Shown here: piece by piece, positions 8,351 to 18,177 of the stretch
How positions within the stretch are numbered: the first letter of the stretch is position 1
Layout of the letters: every line of letters starts with the position of its first letter
NCBI GenBank assembly: GCA_002254845.1
Contig: NKPT01000010.1
Span: forward strand, 17,760-81,759
Direction: 5' to 3'
DNA length: 64,000 nt
Source of the DNA: Chloracidobacterium sp. CP2_5A
GTDB taxonomy: Bacteria > Acidobacteriota > Blastocatellia > Chloracidobacteriales > Chloracidobacteriaceae
Program-made: the position numbers and the translations under genes
Notes under the pieces: generated by a model
What the model was told of the DNA's origin: nothing
Databases searched by the model: none
The model's input: the letters and a program-made list of their open reading frames with translations, nothing else

Positions 8351-9457
8351 CTAGGCTGACGGCGCGTCGTCAGCGGGCGCGCTGATAGGCGATGAAGACG
8401 GCGGCGCGGCTTCCGCCAAGGCTACATCCCCCGGCGGCGCTGAAGCCGGCGCGCCGTTCGCGGCGGCATCCGGCAGGGCGGCGCCCGATCGCGCCGACTG
8501 CCGGCGACAGAAGTCCAGAATCAGCGCCGTCGTCTCTTCGGGGCGCTCTTCTTCTGGAATGTGACCGCAGTTGGGAATGACCACAAACTCGGCGTGCGGC
8601 AAGCGCGCCAGCAGCCGCGCCCCCAGCGCCACCGGGATCGCGCGGTCATACTCGCCCCAGATGATCAGGGTCGGAACCGCAATGCCGTCCAGCTCTTGCT
8701 CAATCCAGTTCAGGTCCCACTGGCGGGCGGTCGTCATGGCGGCTCGCTGGCCTTCAACCGTTCGCAAAGCGCGGAAATAGGCGGCAATGCGCTCTGGCGT
8801 CACCGCTCGCTGGTCGTGGAAGAAGCCGCGCAGAAGGGTTTCGGATGTCCGGCGCGAGGACATCAGCAGCGGAACCGTTATTTCCCCAACCAGCCAAGTT
8901 CGCGCAATCTGCGCGTAAAGGCTAAACGGGTACTGCTGCAATGGCGCGTCGTTGTAGGCGGCGTCAATCAGGATGAGTCCTGAGACGCGCAGCGACCACA
9001 TGAGCGCGCAGGCCAGCGAAACCGCGCCGCCAAAAGAGTTGCCGACAAAAGTCGCCGTCTCGATACCCAGCCGGTCGAGCAAGCCAATGACAAGCTGAGC
9101 GTGATCCTGCACATGGTAGCGCCGGTCGGCCGGCTTTTCCGAAAAGCCGAAGCCCTTGAGGTCCGGCGCGATAACCCGATAGCCAGCCGCCGCGAGCGGC
9201 TCGGCGACATCCTTCCAGGTGTAGTGCGACGAGCAGTATCCGTGGAGCAGGAGCAGCGTTGGCGCGTCGGGATCGCCAAAGTCTTGGTAGTGCAGCCGCG
9301 CGCCATCCACAACCGTGAAGCGGCTGGCCTCCGGCTGCGGCAACTCGCCGACGCAATCAATCCAGCGCGCGTCCCGCGGACGCTTGAGATACTGCCACGC
9401 CACGCCGCCGGCCAGAGCCGCGCCGCCAAGCGCCGCGACCCATCGCTTTGTATTCAC
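8351..9457 (-). CDS. Alpha/beta hydrolase, membrane-anchored
   Basis: Protein of 368 residues starting at GTG. An N-terminal hydrophobic segment (WVAALGGAALAGGVAWQYL) suggests a membrane anchor or signal. The alpha/beta hydrolase core shows LLLLHGYCSSHYTWKD (oxyanion region), the nucleophile elbow VGNSFGGA, the acid in IIWGEYDRAIP and the histidine in NCGHIPEEERP, so the triad appears complete. The substrate is unknown. After residue about 315 the protein ends in an Ala/Pro-rich, probably disordered tail. A paralogous hydrolase with a similar layout lies at 20058-21032. Confidence 0.85.
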   Translation of the reverse strand: MNTKRWVAALGGAALAGGVAWQYLKRPRDARWIDCVGELPQPEASRFTVVDGARLHYQDFGDPDAPTLLLLHGYCSSHYTWKDVAEPLAAAGYRVIAPDLKGFGFSEKPADRRYHVQDHAQLVIGLLDRLGIETATFVGNSFGGAVSLACALMWSLRVSGLILIDAAYNDAPLQQYPFSLYAQIARTWLVGEITVPLLMSSRRTSETLLRGFFHDQRAVTPERIAAYFRALRTVEGQRAAMTTARQWDLNWIEQELDGIAVPTLIIWGEYDRAIPVALGARLLARLPHAEFVVIPNCGHIPEEERPEETTALILDFCRRQSARSGAALPDAAANGAPASAPPGDVALAEAAPPSSSPISAPADDAPSA

Positions 9458-9664
9458 TGAATGACACCCCCCAAGAAAAACAGGTTTGCGGAAACGGGCG
9501 AGCCTTCAAAAAGGCGGCTCTTGGTTGCGCGTCAGCGGTTCCAGCCCCGATTCAGTTCGCTATCCGTCAGCGCTCGCCGCGCTTTCTGGAAGCTTTCGAC
9601 AAGCGAGCGGCGCGGTGCGACAAACTATAGCACGAATCGCCCCGCTGCCAGGCCAGCCGTTATC

Positions 9665-9693
9665 TTGACGCTTATTTCCACTGCGTGGTATCT
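9665..9693 (+). promoter_or_regulatory. Candidate sigma-70-type promoter
   Basis: TTGACG at 9665-9670 and GTATCT at 9688-9693 are separated by 17 bases, about 80 bases upstream of the RsbW-like gene. The -35 is good and the -10 is poor. The call rests on match and spacing only. Confidence 0.35.
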
Positions 9694-9772
9694 ACCTGCG
9701 TCGATTCCAGGCGAAGTCATTGATCGGGCGGCTTTAGGCCGAAACTTGTGATTGGGCGGACGGGCAACAGCA

Positions 9773-10237
9773 GTGGAAGCAACGCAAAACGACACCCCTG
9801 GACAAGCCGACACGGTCATTGAGTTCACTATTGCGAGTCATTACCGGTTCGTCGAAATGGTCGGATCGGTTGCGGATCAGCTCACCCAACTTGCCGGTTT
9901 TGAAGCGGAGAATATTGACTGGGTTGGGCTGGCGGTGCGCGAATCCGTTGTCAACGCCATCAAGCATGGCAATCAGCTTGACGCCTCGAAACCGGTTGAG
10001 GTTCGCTTCCACCTAACGGATGAAAAGTTGCTCGTTGTGGTTCGTGACCGCGGCAACGGCTTTGACGCCAGCCACGTTGCCGATCCGCGCGCCCCTGAAA
10101 ACCTGCTAAATCCCAACGGCCGCGGCATTTTTTACATGCGAACGTTCATGGATGATGTCGAATTTCTATCCCATCGCCAGGGCGGGCTAGAGGTCCGAAT
10201 GACCAAGCGCCGACCGCCCCGCAATGGCGGTTGCTAG
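9773..10237 (+). CDS. RsbW/SpoIIAB-like ATP-binding protein
   Basis: Protein of about 154 residues of the HATPase_c family used by anti-sigma factors and other partner-switching kinases. The N box ESVVNAIKHGN, G1 box DRGNGFD and G2 box PNGRGIFYMRTFMDD are intact, so ATP binding is expected. The start is uncertain: GTG at 9773 and an in-frame TTG at 9752 are both possible. A STAS antagonist follows at 10412, forming the classic kinase-antagonist pair. Neither a sigma factor nor a PP2C phosphatase lies close by, so the regulated target is unknown. Confidence 0.85.
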   Translation: MEATQNDTPGQADTVIEFTIASHYRFVEMVGSVADQLTQLAGFEAENIDWVGLAVRESVVNAIKHGNQLDASKPVEVRFHLTDEKLLVVVRDRGNGFDASHVADPRAPENLLNPNGRGIFYMRTFMDDVEFLSHRQGGLEVRMTKRRPPRNGGC

Positions 10238-10289
10238 GCAAGCCACTTGGCTTATCGAAGCTTGGACCGAGCGTATCGCCAGCTTTCCG

Positions 10290-10313
10290 CCTGACGCGCG
10301 TGAGCGCGTCAGG
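10290..10313. terminator. Strong GC hairpin between the kinase and STAS genes
   Basis: CCTGACGCGC and GCGCGTCAGG form a perfect 10-bp stem with a GTGA loop, 53 bases after the RsbW-like stop codon. No T-run follows. It could attenuate read-through or stabilise the upstream mRNA end. Confidence 0.5.
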
Positions 10314-10411
10314 CTCGTCAACAAGGTGCCGTAACAAGATGCCGTCCGGCGGCAGGCACAAAATCACATCGGCGCGCCAGCCGAATTTCAGCGAAGGAGC
10401 CCCGTGTTCGT

Positions 10412-10756
10412 ATGTCACTTACCATCTCCCATCGGACAGTTGGCGATGTCACCGTTCTTGACCTCAGCGGCAAAATCACGATTGGCGAAGGCAGCGTTCA
10501 GCTCCGCGAGTCCGTCAAGTCGCTTCTTGAAAACGGCAGCAAGAATATCCTGCTCAACCTGGGCGACGTGAGCTACGTTGACAGCTCCGGCATCGGCGAG
10601 CTCGTTCACAGTTACACGACGGTCAAGAATCAACAGGGTCAGCTCAAGCTGCTCAACCTCACCAAGAAGATCCAGGATTTGCTGATGATTACTAAACTCC
10701 TCACGGTGTTTGACACGTTCGACAACGAGGCGGACGCGGTGGCGAGCTTCACCTAA
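10412..10756 (+). CDS. STAS-domain anti-sigma factor antagonist
   Basis: A compact 114-residue STAS protein like SpoIIAA and RsbV. It has [16 protein letters not shown] and the phosphorylation loop [11 protein letters not shown], in which the first serine of the SSG motif is the residue normally phosphorylated by the partner kinase. The RsbW-like gene lies 174 bases upstream on the same strand and is the natural partner. GGAG occurs about 12 bases before the ATG, slightly far for a ribosome site. Confidence 0.9.
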   Translation: MSLTISHRTVGDVTVLDLSGKITIGEGSVQLRESVKSLLENGSKNILLNLGDVSYVDSSGIGELVHSYTTVKNQQGQLKLLNLTKKIQDLLMITKLLTVFDTFDNEADAVASFT

Positions 10757-10841
10757 AAATCGTTTTGGGAAAAATTTTTGAAACGCCCGGCGGGCCTCGC
10801 CATCTGGCCGGCGCTTATGCTTCCTCCAGCACCCACAACGC

Positions 10842-11798
10842 ATGGCACGTATCCTCGTTACGGGCGGTCTTGGCGTCGTCGGCGCCGGACTCGTCCGCGA
10901 GCTTCGCGAGCGGCACCATGACGTCATCGCCTGCGATCTTGCCCACCAGCCTGACGAAGTCGCCTTTGGGCTCCATGGCGACTTGCGCGAGCCGCGCTAC
11001 GCCCGCTGCGACGTGGGCGAGTTTCGCCAGCTTGCGCGGCTCTTTAGCCATTTTGGCCGCTTTGATTATGTCTTTCACTGCGCGGCTGAGTTCGGGCGCT
11101 GGAATGGGGAGGATTTCTACGAGACCCTCTGGCGAACCAACGTCATCGGCACGAAGCACCTGCTGCGGCTTCAGGAAAGCCATCGCTTTCGGCTCATTCA
11201 CTTCTCGTCGTCGGAAGTCTATGGCGACTACCCCGATCTGATGGTTGAGCGCGTTACGGACGAAGTTGAGATCAAGCAGCTCAACGACTACGCCATGTCA
11301 AAGTGGGTCAATGAGATGCAAATTCGCAACGCCATCGAGCAATACGGCGTCGAGAGCGTTGTGGTGCGGCTTTTTAACACTTACGGGCCGGGCGAGTATT
11401 ACAGCCCCTACCGCTCGGTGAATTGCCGCTTTCTGTATTGCGCTCTTCACGGGCTGCCCTGGGTGGTCTATCGCGGACACGCCCGCACCTCGACCTTTCT
11501 GGCCGACACCGTTCGCACGGTCGCCAATTTGGTCGAGCGATTCAAGGCGGGCGAGACCTATAACATTGGCGGGGATCAGCTTCACACCATCGAGGAGCTT
11601 TCGGACACGGTGCTGAAAGTCACCGGCGCGTCGCCGACGCTCGCGCGCTATGCCGAGTCAGAGCCACTCACGACGAAGGCGAAGCTCGTGGATACGACGA
11701 AGGCGGTGCGCGATCTCGACCACCGCAACACATACAGCCTGGAAGAAGGTCTGCGCATCACAGCCGACTGGATGCGGCAAGCGTATAAGCTCGCGTAA
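10842..11798 (+). CDS. NAD-dependent sugar epimerase/dehydratase
   Basis: Extended short-chain dehydrogenase of 318 residues. The Rossmann motif is VTGGLGVVGAG at residues 6-16. The active site has HFSSSEVYG followed by YAMSK, giving the Ser-Tyr-Lys triad. FNTYGPGE is typical of nucleotide-sugar epimerases and dehydratases. It probably modifies a nucleotide sugar for surface polysaccharide, but the substrate cannot be named. It stands on the plus strand 85 bases after the STAS gene with no clear ribosome site. Confidence 0.85.
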   Translation: MARILVTGGLGVVGAGLVRELRERHHDVIACDLAHQPDEVAFGLHGDLREPRYARCDVGEFRQLARLFSHFGRFDYVFHCAAEFGRWNGEDFYETLWRTNVIGTKHLLRLQESHRFRLIHFSSSEVYGDYPDLMVERVTDEVEIKQLNDYAMSKWVNEMQIRNAIEQYGVESVVVRLFNTYGPGEYYSPYRSVNCRFLYCALHGLPWVVYRGHARTSTFLADTVRTVANLVERFKAGETYNIGGDQLHTIEELSDTVLKVTGASPTLARYAESEPLTTKAKLVDTTKAVRDLDHRNTYSLEEGLRITADWMRQAYKLA

Positions 11799-11854
11799 GC
11801 CGCGCGGCTATTCTTCGCCGGCCAAAACAAGGTGGCGCGCTGACTCTTACTCTT

Positions 11855-13609
11855 ATGCATCGCTTCTTTCGGAAGTCGCGGGGCGTTCTGCTCTGGGTTC
11901 TCTTCACCGCGCTGGCGCTCGAAGCCGGCTGGGGGCAGACGCCGTCCCAGGCATCCAAGGCGAATGTCTTCGTCGGGGCGGATGAGCGCGTCTTTGTGAC
12001 GCTGGCCGCCCTGAACCTGGCCGGATTTGATGCCGAAACGCCGGGCGCGCCGCAAAACGAGGTTCGCGCGCAACTGATGCGCGATTTGGAGGCTACGCCG
12101 CCGGAAGTGACTGACAAGCTGCGCGCTTTCTGGCGACAGCTTCCCGAAGCGGAGCGAACCCGTCCGACGCTGGTCGGGAGCGCCATGGCGCTGGCGCTGG
12201 CGGCGCGTCCGCTGCCGGACTTCGCTCTGCCCGCGACGGAGACGCTGCCGCCGGATGTCCGCCCCTTGGCGGGCTTGGCGCCGCTCATCGCTGAATTCGC
12301 GGCGCGCTCGCCGGTCAAATCGGTCTTCCCGAAGTACGCGGCGAACTATGCGGCCTTCGTCGAGCTTTTACAGCAAGTCGCTGACGAGGAGCTGTTTCGC
12401 CTGCTGACGTTCCTGCATACCCAGCCTATTATTACCGCCCGCGACGCGCCGCCGATAGCCGATCTTGACACGCTCACCAGCGCCAGCCTGCCGGCTGGCG
12501 AGCTGCGGGAGCGGGCGCGCCGAATTTTTATCCTGCCAGACCTGCTGGGTCCGATGGGGCGGGTCGTGACGCGAAATGATTTCCTCAATGGCTCGGATCG
12601 GCGAACGTATCGGCGGCCAGGCGATGAGTTTTTCCTCATCGTGAGCGCGCCGCGGGACGCGCCCAATCGGGCTGTTCGGCGGGCGCTGATGCGCTTTATT
12701 TTGGAGCCGGTCATCGCCCGCTCCGGCAAGCTGATCGCCGACCGCCGCGCCGCGATCATGAAGCTCGCCGGGAACGCGCCACAGGCTGATCCCGCGCTGA
12801 AGAGCAACGTTTTTGAGATTGTTCGGGAATCGCTTGGGCGCGCCATCGAGGCGCGGCTGTCCATTCAGGAAGCTCGCGTGGCCGCCCGCGCGGAAGGCGC
12901 GGACGCGGCCGACGTTCAGATCGCCGACGAGGAAGCTCGCGTCGAGTTGCTTGGCGTTTTTGAACGCGGCGGCGTTTTGGCCCTGCACTTCTTCGAGCAG
13001 CTTGCCGCGCTCGATGAAACGGGCGTGGACATTCTCGAATGGATGCCGCGCATGGTGGCCGGCTTTGACCCCGACCGCGAGCGTCGCCGCCCGGCGGAGC
13101 TAGCCGAGCTGCGAGCGCGAGTTGAGCGGAGGCGGACGCTGGCTCGCTCCGCGCCGACCGCGAAATCGCTTTCCCGGCTGGAGCAGGCGGATGAGCTGCT
13201 GCGCGCCAAAAAGTACGCCGAGGCCCGACAGATGCTGGAATCGCTCCTTCAGGAAGAGCCCGCCAATGCCCGCGCCGCCTTTGGGCTGGCCGAGTTGACG
13301 GCCAAGCAGCCCAGCGCCATCGAGACGAATGCCGAGGCTGATGAAGGCGACCGGTTGGCGGCTTTGCAGGAGCGATTGGAGCAAGCGGTCGAGCTTTATG
13401 AGCGAGCGGCCAAGCTTGCGCGGGAAGATGAGCGATGGCTGGCGTCGCGCGCCCATGTCGCCGTTGGCAAAATCTATGACTTCGCGGGGCGGCGGCAAGA
13501 TGCGCTGGTCTCGTATGAGCGGGCGATTGCGATTGGCGATGTGCGCGGGGGGGCTTACGCGGAAGCTGTCGCCGGAAAAGCGCAGCCGTTCCGCCCGGCT
13601 AAGCCTTAG
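11855..13609 (+). CDS. Secreted protein with C-terminal TPR-like repeats
   Basis: Protein of 584 residues. Residues 1-28 form a signal peptide (GVLLWVLFTALALEAGWGQ), so it is exported. The first 400 residues are alpha-helical and rich in Arg, Glu and Ala with no family I recognise. Residues about 445-575 contain tetratricopeptide-like helices (EQADELLRAKKYAEARQMLE, then QDALVSYERAIAIGD), a protein-binding scaffold. No catalytic motif is seen. The gene converges on pgeF, and the short gap contains a run of C residues. Confidence 0.7.
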   Translation: MHRFFRKSRGVLLWVLFTALALEAGWGQTPSQASKANVFVGADERVFVTLAALNLAGFDAETPGAPQNEVRAQLMRDLEATPPEVTDKLRAFWRQLPEAERTRPTLVGSAMALALAARPLPDFALPATETLPPDVRPLAGLAPLIAEFAARSPVKSVFPKYAANYAAFVELLQQVADEELFRLLTFLHTQPIITARDAPPIADLDTLTSASLPAGELRERARRIFILPDLLGPMGRVVTRNDFLNGSDRRTYRRPGDEFFLIVSAPRDAPNRAVRRALMRFILEPVIARSGKLIADRRAAIMKLAGNAPQADPALKSNVFEIVRESLGRAIEARLSIQEARVAARAEGADAADVQIADEEARVELLGVFERGGVLALHFFEQLAALDETGVDILEWMPRMVAGFDPDRERRRPAELAELRARVERRRTLARSAPTAKSLSRLEQADELLRAKKYAEARQMLESLLQEEPANARAAFGLAELTAKQPSAIETNAEADEGDRLAALQERLEQAVELYERAAKLAREDERWLASRAHVAVGKIYDFAGRRQDALVSYERAIAIGDVRGGAYAEAVAGKAQPFRPAKP

Positions 13610-13666
13610 CTCGCTTTCCGCGACGATGCCTCCAGTCTGGAGACGGCGAGACGCCACCCCCCCCAC

Positions 13667-14527
13667 TCAGTCGCCGAGGGGGCTGGCGACCGCTCGACTG
13701 GGGTCGCTGCGCTCGGGGCGGCCAATAGCGGCGATCAAGCGCCCGACCGCGCCGCGCCCGCGTTCCCGCCGGTACGAAAAAAACAAGTCTACCCGCGCCA
13801 TCGTGCACCAGCCCGAAGCGTATACTCGCTCAGGACGAACGCCGGCCCGCGCCAACTGCCGCGCGTTTGCTTGCGGAATGTCAAGATGGAACTTCCGCGC
13901 GCCCAGCGGACGCTGCAACCAAGCGGCGGCTTCCATTGGAAAAGCCGCGTGGAAAGCCTCAACCACCTCTTCCCCAACTTCGTAATGCGCCGCGCTGGCC
14001 GCCGGCCCCAGCGCGGCGATCAAGTCTTCCGGGCGGACGCCGAACTCGGCTTCCAAACGCGCCACCGTCTGCTCGACCACCCGCGCCAGCGTGCCGCGCC
14101 AGCCGGCGTGAACAGCGGCGAACGCGCCCGTCCGCGGGCACCCCAGCAACACCGCTTGGCAGTCCGCCGTATAGACCGCCGCCCACCGCGCCGGATCGCG
14201 GCCCACCCAGGCGTCGCCCGCGCGCGGCTCGGTTTCGGTCGGCGCTACGTCGTCCAGGGTATGCACGGCGGCCTCATGAAGCTGCCGGAGCGTATGTAGC
14301 CGATCCCGGCTTTCGCCCAGAACGCTCAAAAACCGCCGCCGATTTTCGGTCACGTTTTCCGGCGCGTCGCCAGCAAAGTAACCCAGATTGAGCGCGTCGG
14401 ACGGCAGCGGGCTGACTCCGCCCAGCCGCGTGCTGAAGCCATGCCGAAAGCCGGCCGCTTCCAGCGGCCGACAGACCAGCGCGGCGACTTCGCCGCGCCG
14501 CCGAAAGGTAAACGCCTCGCTACTCAT
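13667..14527 (-). CDS. pgeF: Peptidoglycan editing factor PgeF (laccase-domain)
   Basis: Member of the YfiH/PgeF family, copper- or zinc-dependent cytoplasmic enzymes that keep peptidoglycan precursors correct. The metal site is formed by RQLHEA, TADCQAVLLG and AVHAGWRGT (His, Cys, His), all present. Length is 286 residues, slightly more than the usual 250, because of a tail after YRRERGRGAVGR that reads like non-conserved extension. Its start overlaps the 3' end of thiD by 8 bases, so it is the last gene of the nuo-thiD-pgeF transcript. Confidence 0.9.
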   Translation of the reverse strand: MSSEAFTFRRRGEVAALVCRPLEAAGFRHGFSTRLGGVSPLPSDALNLGYFAGDAPENVTENRRRFLSVLGESRDRLHTLRQLHEAAVHTLDDVAPTETEPRAGDAWVGRDPARWAAVYTADCQAVLLGCPRTGAFAAVHAGWRGTLARVVEQTVARLEAEFGVRPEDLIAALGPAASAAHYEVGEEVVEAFHAAFPMEAAAWLQRPLGARKFHLDIPQANARQLARAGVRPERVYASGWCTMARVDLFFSYRRERGRGAVGRLIAAIGRPERSDPSRAVASPLGD

Positions 14528-15314
14528 CTCGCGCCGCCGGCAAGTGCCCCAACAGCCGCTTGCCTTTTCCGACTTGCATCGCGCGCGCCATCGCGTCGCG
14601 GACGTAGGCCTTGGCCTGCGCGACGGCGTCCCCCACGGCGACGCCCCGGCCTAACAGCGTCGCCAGCGCGGCCGACAGCGTGCAGCCCGTGCCATGCGTC
14701 TCGATCGCGATCCGCGCGCCGGGGAAGTGGTAAATCTCTACGCCATCGAACAGCGCGTCGGTTGCGTCGCCGGACAGATGGCCGCCTTTGACCAGCGCGT
14801 AGCGGGCCCCTAGCGCGTGCAGCTCGCGCGCCGCCCGCGCCATATCGTCCAGCGTTTCGACGGGAAAGCCAACGAGTTCCGCCGCTTCCGGCAGGTTCGG
14901 CGTCACGACCGTCGCCAGCGGCAGTAGCCTTGCTTTCAGCGTCGCGATGGCGTCCGGCTCCAAAAGCAAATGCCCGCTGCTCGCCACCAGCACCGGATCG
15001 ACGACCAGCGGCGCGCGCCAGTTGGCTTCCAGCCAGTCGGCGACGGCGGCGACAATAGCGCCCGTCCCGAGCATGCCGGTCTTAGCGGCGGCGATGGTCA
15101 GGTCTTCATGGAGCGCGTCCAGTTGCGCCGTCACAACCTCCGGCGGCAGCGGATGAAAGCTTTTGACGCCGACCGTATTCTGCGCCGTCGTCGCCGTCAG
15201 GACGCCGACGCCGTGCGCGCCCTGCGCCGCGACAGTCTTCAGGTCGGCAAGCAGCCCCGCGCCGCCCGCCGGATCAAGCCCTGCAATAGAGAGAATGACC
15301 GTCGGCGTTGTCAC
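14520..15314 (-). CDS. thiD: Hydroxymethylpyrimidine/phosphomethylpyrimidine kinase
   Basis: Phosphorylates HMP and HMP-P for thiamine synthesis. The 264 residues carry [18 protein letters not shown] at the substrate site, ALVKGGHL, and the anion-hole motif [12 protein letters not shown]. The GTG start overlaps the nuoE stop in GTGA, the classic translational-coupling arrangement. No other thiamine gene and no TPP riboswitch was noticed, so expression seems tied to the respiratory operon upstream. Confidence 0.95.
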   Translation of the reverse strand: MTTPTVILSIAGLDPAGGAGLLADLKTVAAQGAHGVGVLTATTAQNTVGVKSFHPLPPEVVTAQLDALHEDLTIAAAKTGMLGTGAIVAAVADWLEANWRAPLVVDPVLVASSGHLLLEPDAIATLKARLLPLATVVTPNLPEAAELVGFPVETLDDMARAARELHALGARYALVKGGHLSGDATDALFDGVEIYHFPGARIAIETHGTGCTLSAALATLLGRGVAVGDAVAQAKAYVRDAMARAMQVGKGKRLLGHLPAARDE

Positions 15315-15802
15315 GGCAGCGCGTCAAGAATGGCGTCCGCTTTTTCGGGCGTCAGGTTTTCGTGAAAGTCGAAGTTGATCTGCATCGCCGGGGCGGCCGA
15401 ACACGCGCCGATGCATTCCACTTCGCTGAGACGAAACCGTCCGTCCGGCGTTTTCTGGCCCGGCTGAATGCCGAGCCGCTTTTCGAGATGCTCCCGAACC
15501 TGCGGCGCGCCGCACAAATAACAGCTAATCGTGCGACAGAGCTGAATGTGGTATGTCCCAATCGGCTCCGTAAAGAGCATCGAATAGAACGTCAGCGTCT
15601 CGTACACGTCGTTCATGTTCAGCCCCAGCTTCTTGGCAATGAAGCGCATGCCGTCTTCCGGGATATAGTTGCAGGCGTTCTGAACCAGGTGCAGCAGCGG
15701 CAGAATCGCCGATCGCTTCTGCGGATAGCGGGCGATGACGGCGTCGGCGCGGCGCTCAAAGTCAGGCGTCAGGACCTCGGCAAAGGTTGGCGCAGGGCTC
15801 AT
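15311..15802 (-). CDS. nuoE: NADH-quinone oxidoreductase subunit E
   Basis: The 24-kDa subunit of complex I, 163 residues. It carries the N1a [2Fe-2S] ligands as LCRTISC (Cys-x4-Cys) and CIGAC (Cys-x3-Cys). It normally pairs with NuoF in the electron-input module. Start and stop both overlap neighbours (ATGA with nuoD, GTGA with thiD). nuoF is not next to it, which is unusual, since the two generally follow one another. Confidence 0.95.
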   Translation of the reverse strand: MSPAPTFAEVLTPDFERRADAVIARYPQKRSAILPLLHLVQNACNYIPEDGMRFIAKKLGLNMNDVYETLTFYSMLFTEPIGTYHIQLCRTISCYLCGAPQVREHLEKRLGIQPGQKTPDGRFRLSEVECIGACSAAPAMQINFDFHENLTPEKADAILDALP

Positions 15803-17058
15803 CGGTCAATCTCCCCCAGCACGATGTCCAGGCTGCCGATGATGGCGACGACGTCCGCCAGCAACGCGCCCTGACAAAGTTTCGGAATCGCTTGCAGGTT
15901 GACAAACGACGGCCCGCGCACATGGCAGCGGAACGGGCGCTCCGTGCCGTCGCTGATGATGTAAAAGCCCAGCTCGCCCTTCGAGCCTTCGATGGCGTGG
16001 TAGGCTTCGCCGGGCGGTACCCTGAAGCCGTAGGCCGCCAGCAGGAAGTGATGGATGAGCGCGTCCATCTGCTGTTTCATTTCCTCGCGGTCGGGCAGGA
16101 CGATTTTGGGCGAATCGGCCTTGATGGGGCCCGGCTTGAGTCGATCGAGCGCCTGACGGCAAATTTTCCAGCTTTCCTCCATCTCGCGCATGCGGACGAG
16201 ATACCGGGCGTACACATCGCCGTCGCGCTCGACCGGGATTTCAAAATCGTAGGTTTCGTAGCCGCAGTACGGCTCCGCCCGCCGCGTGTCATGCGCCACG
16301 CCCGAGCCGCGCAAGGTCGGCCCTGTCACGCCCAGCGCAATGGCGTCCTCGCCCGATAAAATGCCGACGCCGCGCGTCCGCTTCTGGAAAATCGGGTTGT
16401 TGGTCAGCAGCGCGTGGTATTCCTTGAGCGCCGCCGGAAACTCGTCCAGAAATTCCCGGACGAGCCGGGTGAAGTTCGGCGGCACGTCGTAGGGAAGTCC
16501 GCCGACGCGAAAATAGCTCACTGTCATGCGTCCGCCGCAGACGGCCTCGTAGAGGTTGAGAATTTTTTCGCGTTCCCGAAAGCAGTAAAAAAACAGCGAC
16601 ATTGCGCCCAGGTCGAGCGCATGCGTGCCCAGCCAAACCAAGTGCGAAGCGATGCGCTGGAGTTCGGTCAGCAGGACGCGCAGCGTCTGGGCGCGCGGCG
16701 GAATGTCGTTCGCGATCCCCAGCAGCTTCTCGACCGTCATGACGTACCCCAGGTTGTTGCCCATCGGGTTGAGGTAGTCCATCCGGTCGGTGATGACAAT
16801 GTTTTGCTGGTACTTTTTTGTCTCCATCTGCTTCTCCATGCCGGTGTGGAGATAGCCGATGTCGGGCTTGACGCTGACGACGGTTTCGCCGTCCAGCACA
16901 AGCTCCAGCCGCAACACGCCGTGAGTCGAAGGGTGCTGCGGCCCCATGCTGATGGTGATGGCGTTGTCGAGCGCCGATTGCTCGCGCAGCATCTCCCGAA
17001 TCTTTTGCTGCGGCGCGTAATCCAGCTCGATAACGTTCGAGTAACGCAGGGATGACAT
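15799..17058 (-). CDS. nuoD: NADH-quinone oxidoreductase subunit D
   Basis: The 49-kDa subunit of complex I, 419 residues, part of the quinone-binding module at the membrane arm junction. Clear family segments are MGPQHPSTHGVLRLELVLDG, IGYLHTGMEKQMETK, TDRMDYLNPMGNNL and the C-terminal HVRGPSFVNLQ and [14 protein letters not shown]. Full length. The gap to nuoC is 45 bases, the only sizeable gap in an otherwise overlapping operon. Confidence 0.97.
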   Translation of the reverse strand: MSSLRYSNVIELDYAPQQKIREMLREQSALDNAITISMGPQHPSTHGVLRLELVLDGETVVSVKPDIGYLHTGMEKQMETKKYQQNIVITDRMDYLNPMGNNLGYVMTVEKLLGIANDIPPRAQTLRVLLTELQRIASHLVWLGTHALDLGAMSLFFYCFREREKILNLYEAVCGGRMTVSYFRVGGLPYDVPPNFTRLVREFLDEFPAALKEYHALLTNNPIFQKRTRGVGILSGEDAIALGVTGPTLRGSGVAHDTRRAEPYCGYETYDFEIPVERDGDVYARYLVRMREMEESWKICRQALDRLKPGPIKADSPKIVLPDREEMKQQMDALIHHFLLAAYGFRVPPGEAYHAIEGSKGELGFYIISDGTERPFRCHVRGPSFVNLQAIPKLCQGALLADVVAIIGSLDIVLGEIDR

Positions 17059-17103
17059 GGCAGGCAGGTTCCGCGCGAGCGGGCGCGCCCGATTGGCGAC
17101 GCC

Positions 17104-17622
17104 TCAGTAGCCCTGGAGCGGAAAATCCTTTCGTAGGGGATGGCCTTCCAGATCGTCGGGGGTCAGAATCTTGCGCAGGTCGGGGTGGTTCGCGAAGCGA
17201 ATGCCCAACAAGTCGAAGGTTTCGCGCTCGTGCCATTCGGCGGTCGGGTAGACGCCGACCAGCGTTGGAACTTCACAGGCGCTTTCCGGGACGCGCGTTT
17301 TCAGCCGCAGGCGATAGCCATGCGGAATCGAGAACAAGTGATAGACCACTTCAAAGCGCGGGTCGGCTTCCAGCCCGCGATCCACGCCGCACAAATCCGA
17401 CAGCAAGTTGAAGAGCAGCTTCGGCTCGTCGCGCAGGTAACGGGCTACGTCCACAATCGCGGCGCGCGCGACATAGACCGTCGCTTCCCCGTTGCGGACG
17501 ACAACCTCTTCGATGGCGTCCTGAAAGCGCCGGCGCAACTGCGTCAAGGCATCCGCCGCGCCTTTGACGAGCGCCAAATCGTCAGCCGGAGCGGCGACGG
17601 GCGAGTCCGGGGCGTCGCTCAT
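17104..17622 (-). CDS. nuoC: NADH-quinone oxidoreductase subunit C
   Basis: The 30-kDa subunit of complex I, 172 residues. It has [21 protein letters not shown] and the signature [19 protein letters not shown] followed by [16 protein letters not shown] and [14 protein letters not shown]. The ATG overlaps the nuoB stop (ATGA). It is separate from nuoD, not fused as in some Gammaproteobacteria. Confidence 0.96.
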   Translation of the reverse strand: MSDAPDSPVAAPADDLALVKGAADALTQLRRRFQDAIEEVVVRNGEATVYVARAAIVDVARYLRDEPKLLFNLLSDLCGVDRGLEADPRFEVVYHLFSIPHGYRLRLKTRVPESACEVPTLVGVYPTAEWHERETFDLLGIRFANHPDLRKILTPDDLEGHPLRKDFPLQGY

Positions 17623-18140
17623 GCAGCGGCTCCCTCGGGCAGCAGGTTGCGGTCACGCCGGTCGGTCAGGCGCTCGGTCATGATTTTCTCCTGCAGCTTC
17701 ATCACCGCGTAGATGAGCGTTTCCGGCCGCGGCGGGCAGCCCGGGACATAGACATCCACCGGCACGACCTGATGTACGCCCTGCACGATGGCGTAGTTAT
17801 TGAAAATGCCGCCAGCCGTCGCGCAGGCTCCCATCGAAATCACCCATTTGGGGTCGGGCATCTGGTCGTAAATGCGGCGCAGCACCGGCGCCATCTTCCG
17901 CGAAACGCGCCCAGCGACAATCATCACGTCGGCTTGGCGCGGGCTGGCGCGAAACACCTCCGAGCCAAAGCGCGCCAGGTCGTTGCGGGCCGAAGTCGCA
18001 TTCATCATCTCGATGGCGCAGCAGGCGAGGCCAAACGTCGCCGGCCAGAGCGAGGACTTCCGCGACCAGTTGATGAGGTCTTCCAAGCGGGCGGTCAAGA
18101 TTTCCGGTAGCGCCGCGCCAAGCGTGGTTTCGAGTCCCAT
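17619..18140 (-). CDS. nuoB: NADH-quinone oxidoreductase subunit B
   Basis: Carries the N2 [4Fe-4S] cluster that passes electrons to quinone. In the 173 residues the ligands are visible as Cys40-Cys41 ([10 protein letters not shown]), Cys106 ([10 protein letters not shown]) and Cys135 ([10 protein letters not shown]). Full length and intact. A 9-bp tandem duplication (CTATGCTCC twice, 18144-18161) lies just upstream in the 37-base gap to nuoA. Confidence 0.97.
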   Translation of the reverse strand: MGLETTLGAALPEILTARLEDLINWSRKSSLWPATFGLACCAIEMMNATSARNDLARFGSEVFRASPRQADVMIVAGRVSRKMAPVLRRIYDQMPDPKWVISMGACATAGGIFNNYAIVQGVHQVVPVDVYVPGCPPRPETLIYAVMKLQEKIMTERLTDRRDRNLLPEGAAA

Positions 18141-18143
18141 GAC

Positions 18144-18161
18144 CTATGCTCCCTATGCTCC
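18144..18161. repeat. 9-bp tandem duplication
   Basis: CTATGCTCC at 18144-18152 and 18153-18161, in the nuoA-nuoB gap where the nuoB ribosome site should be. Confidence 0.8.
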
Positions 18162-18177
18162 CTTGCGCGACCGAGCG

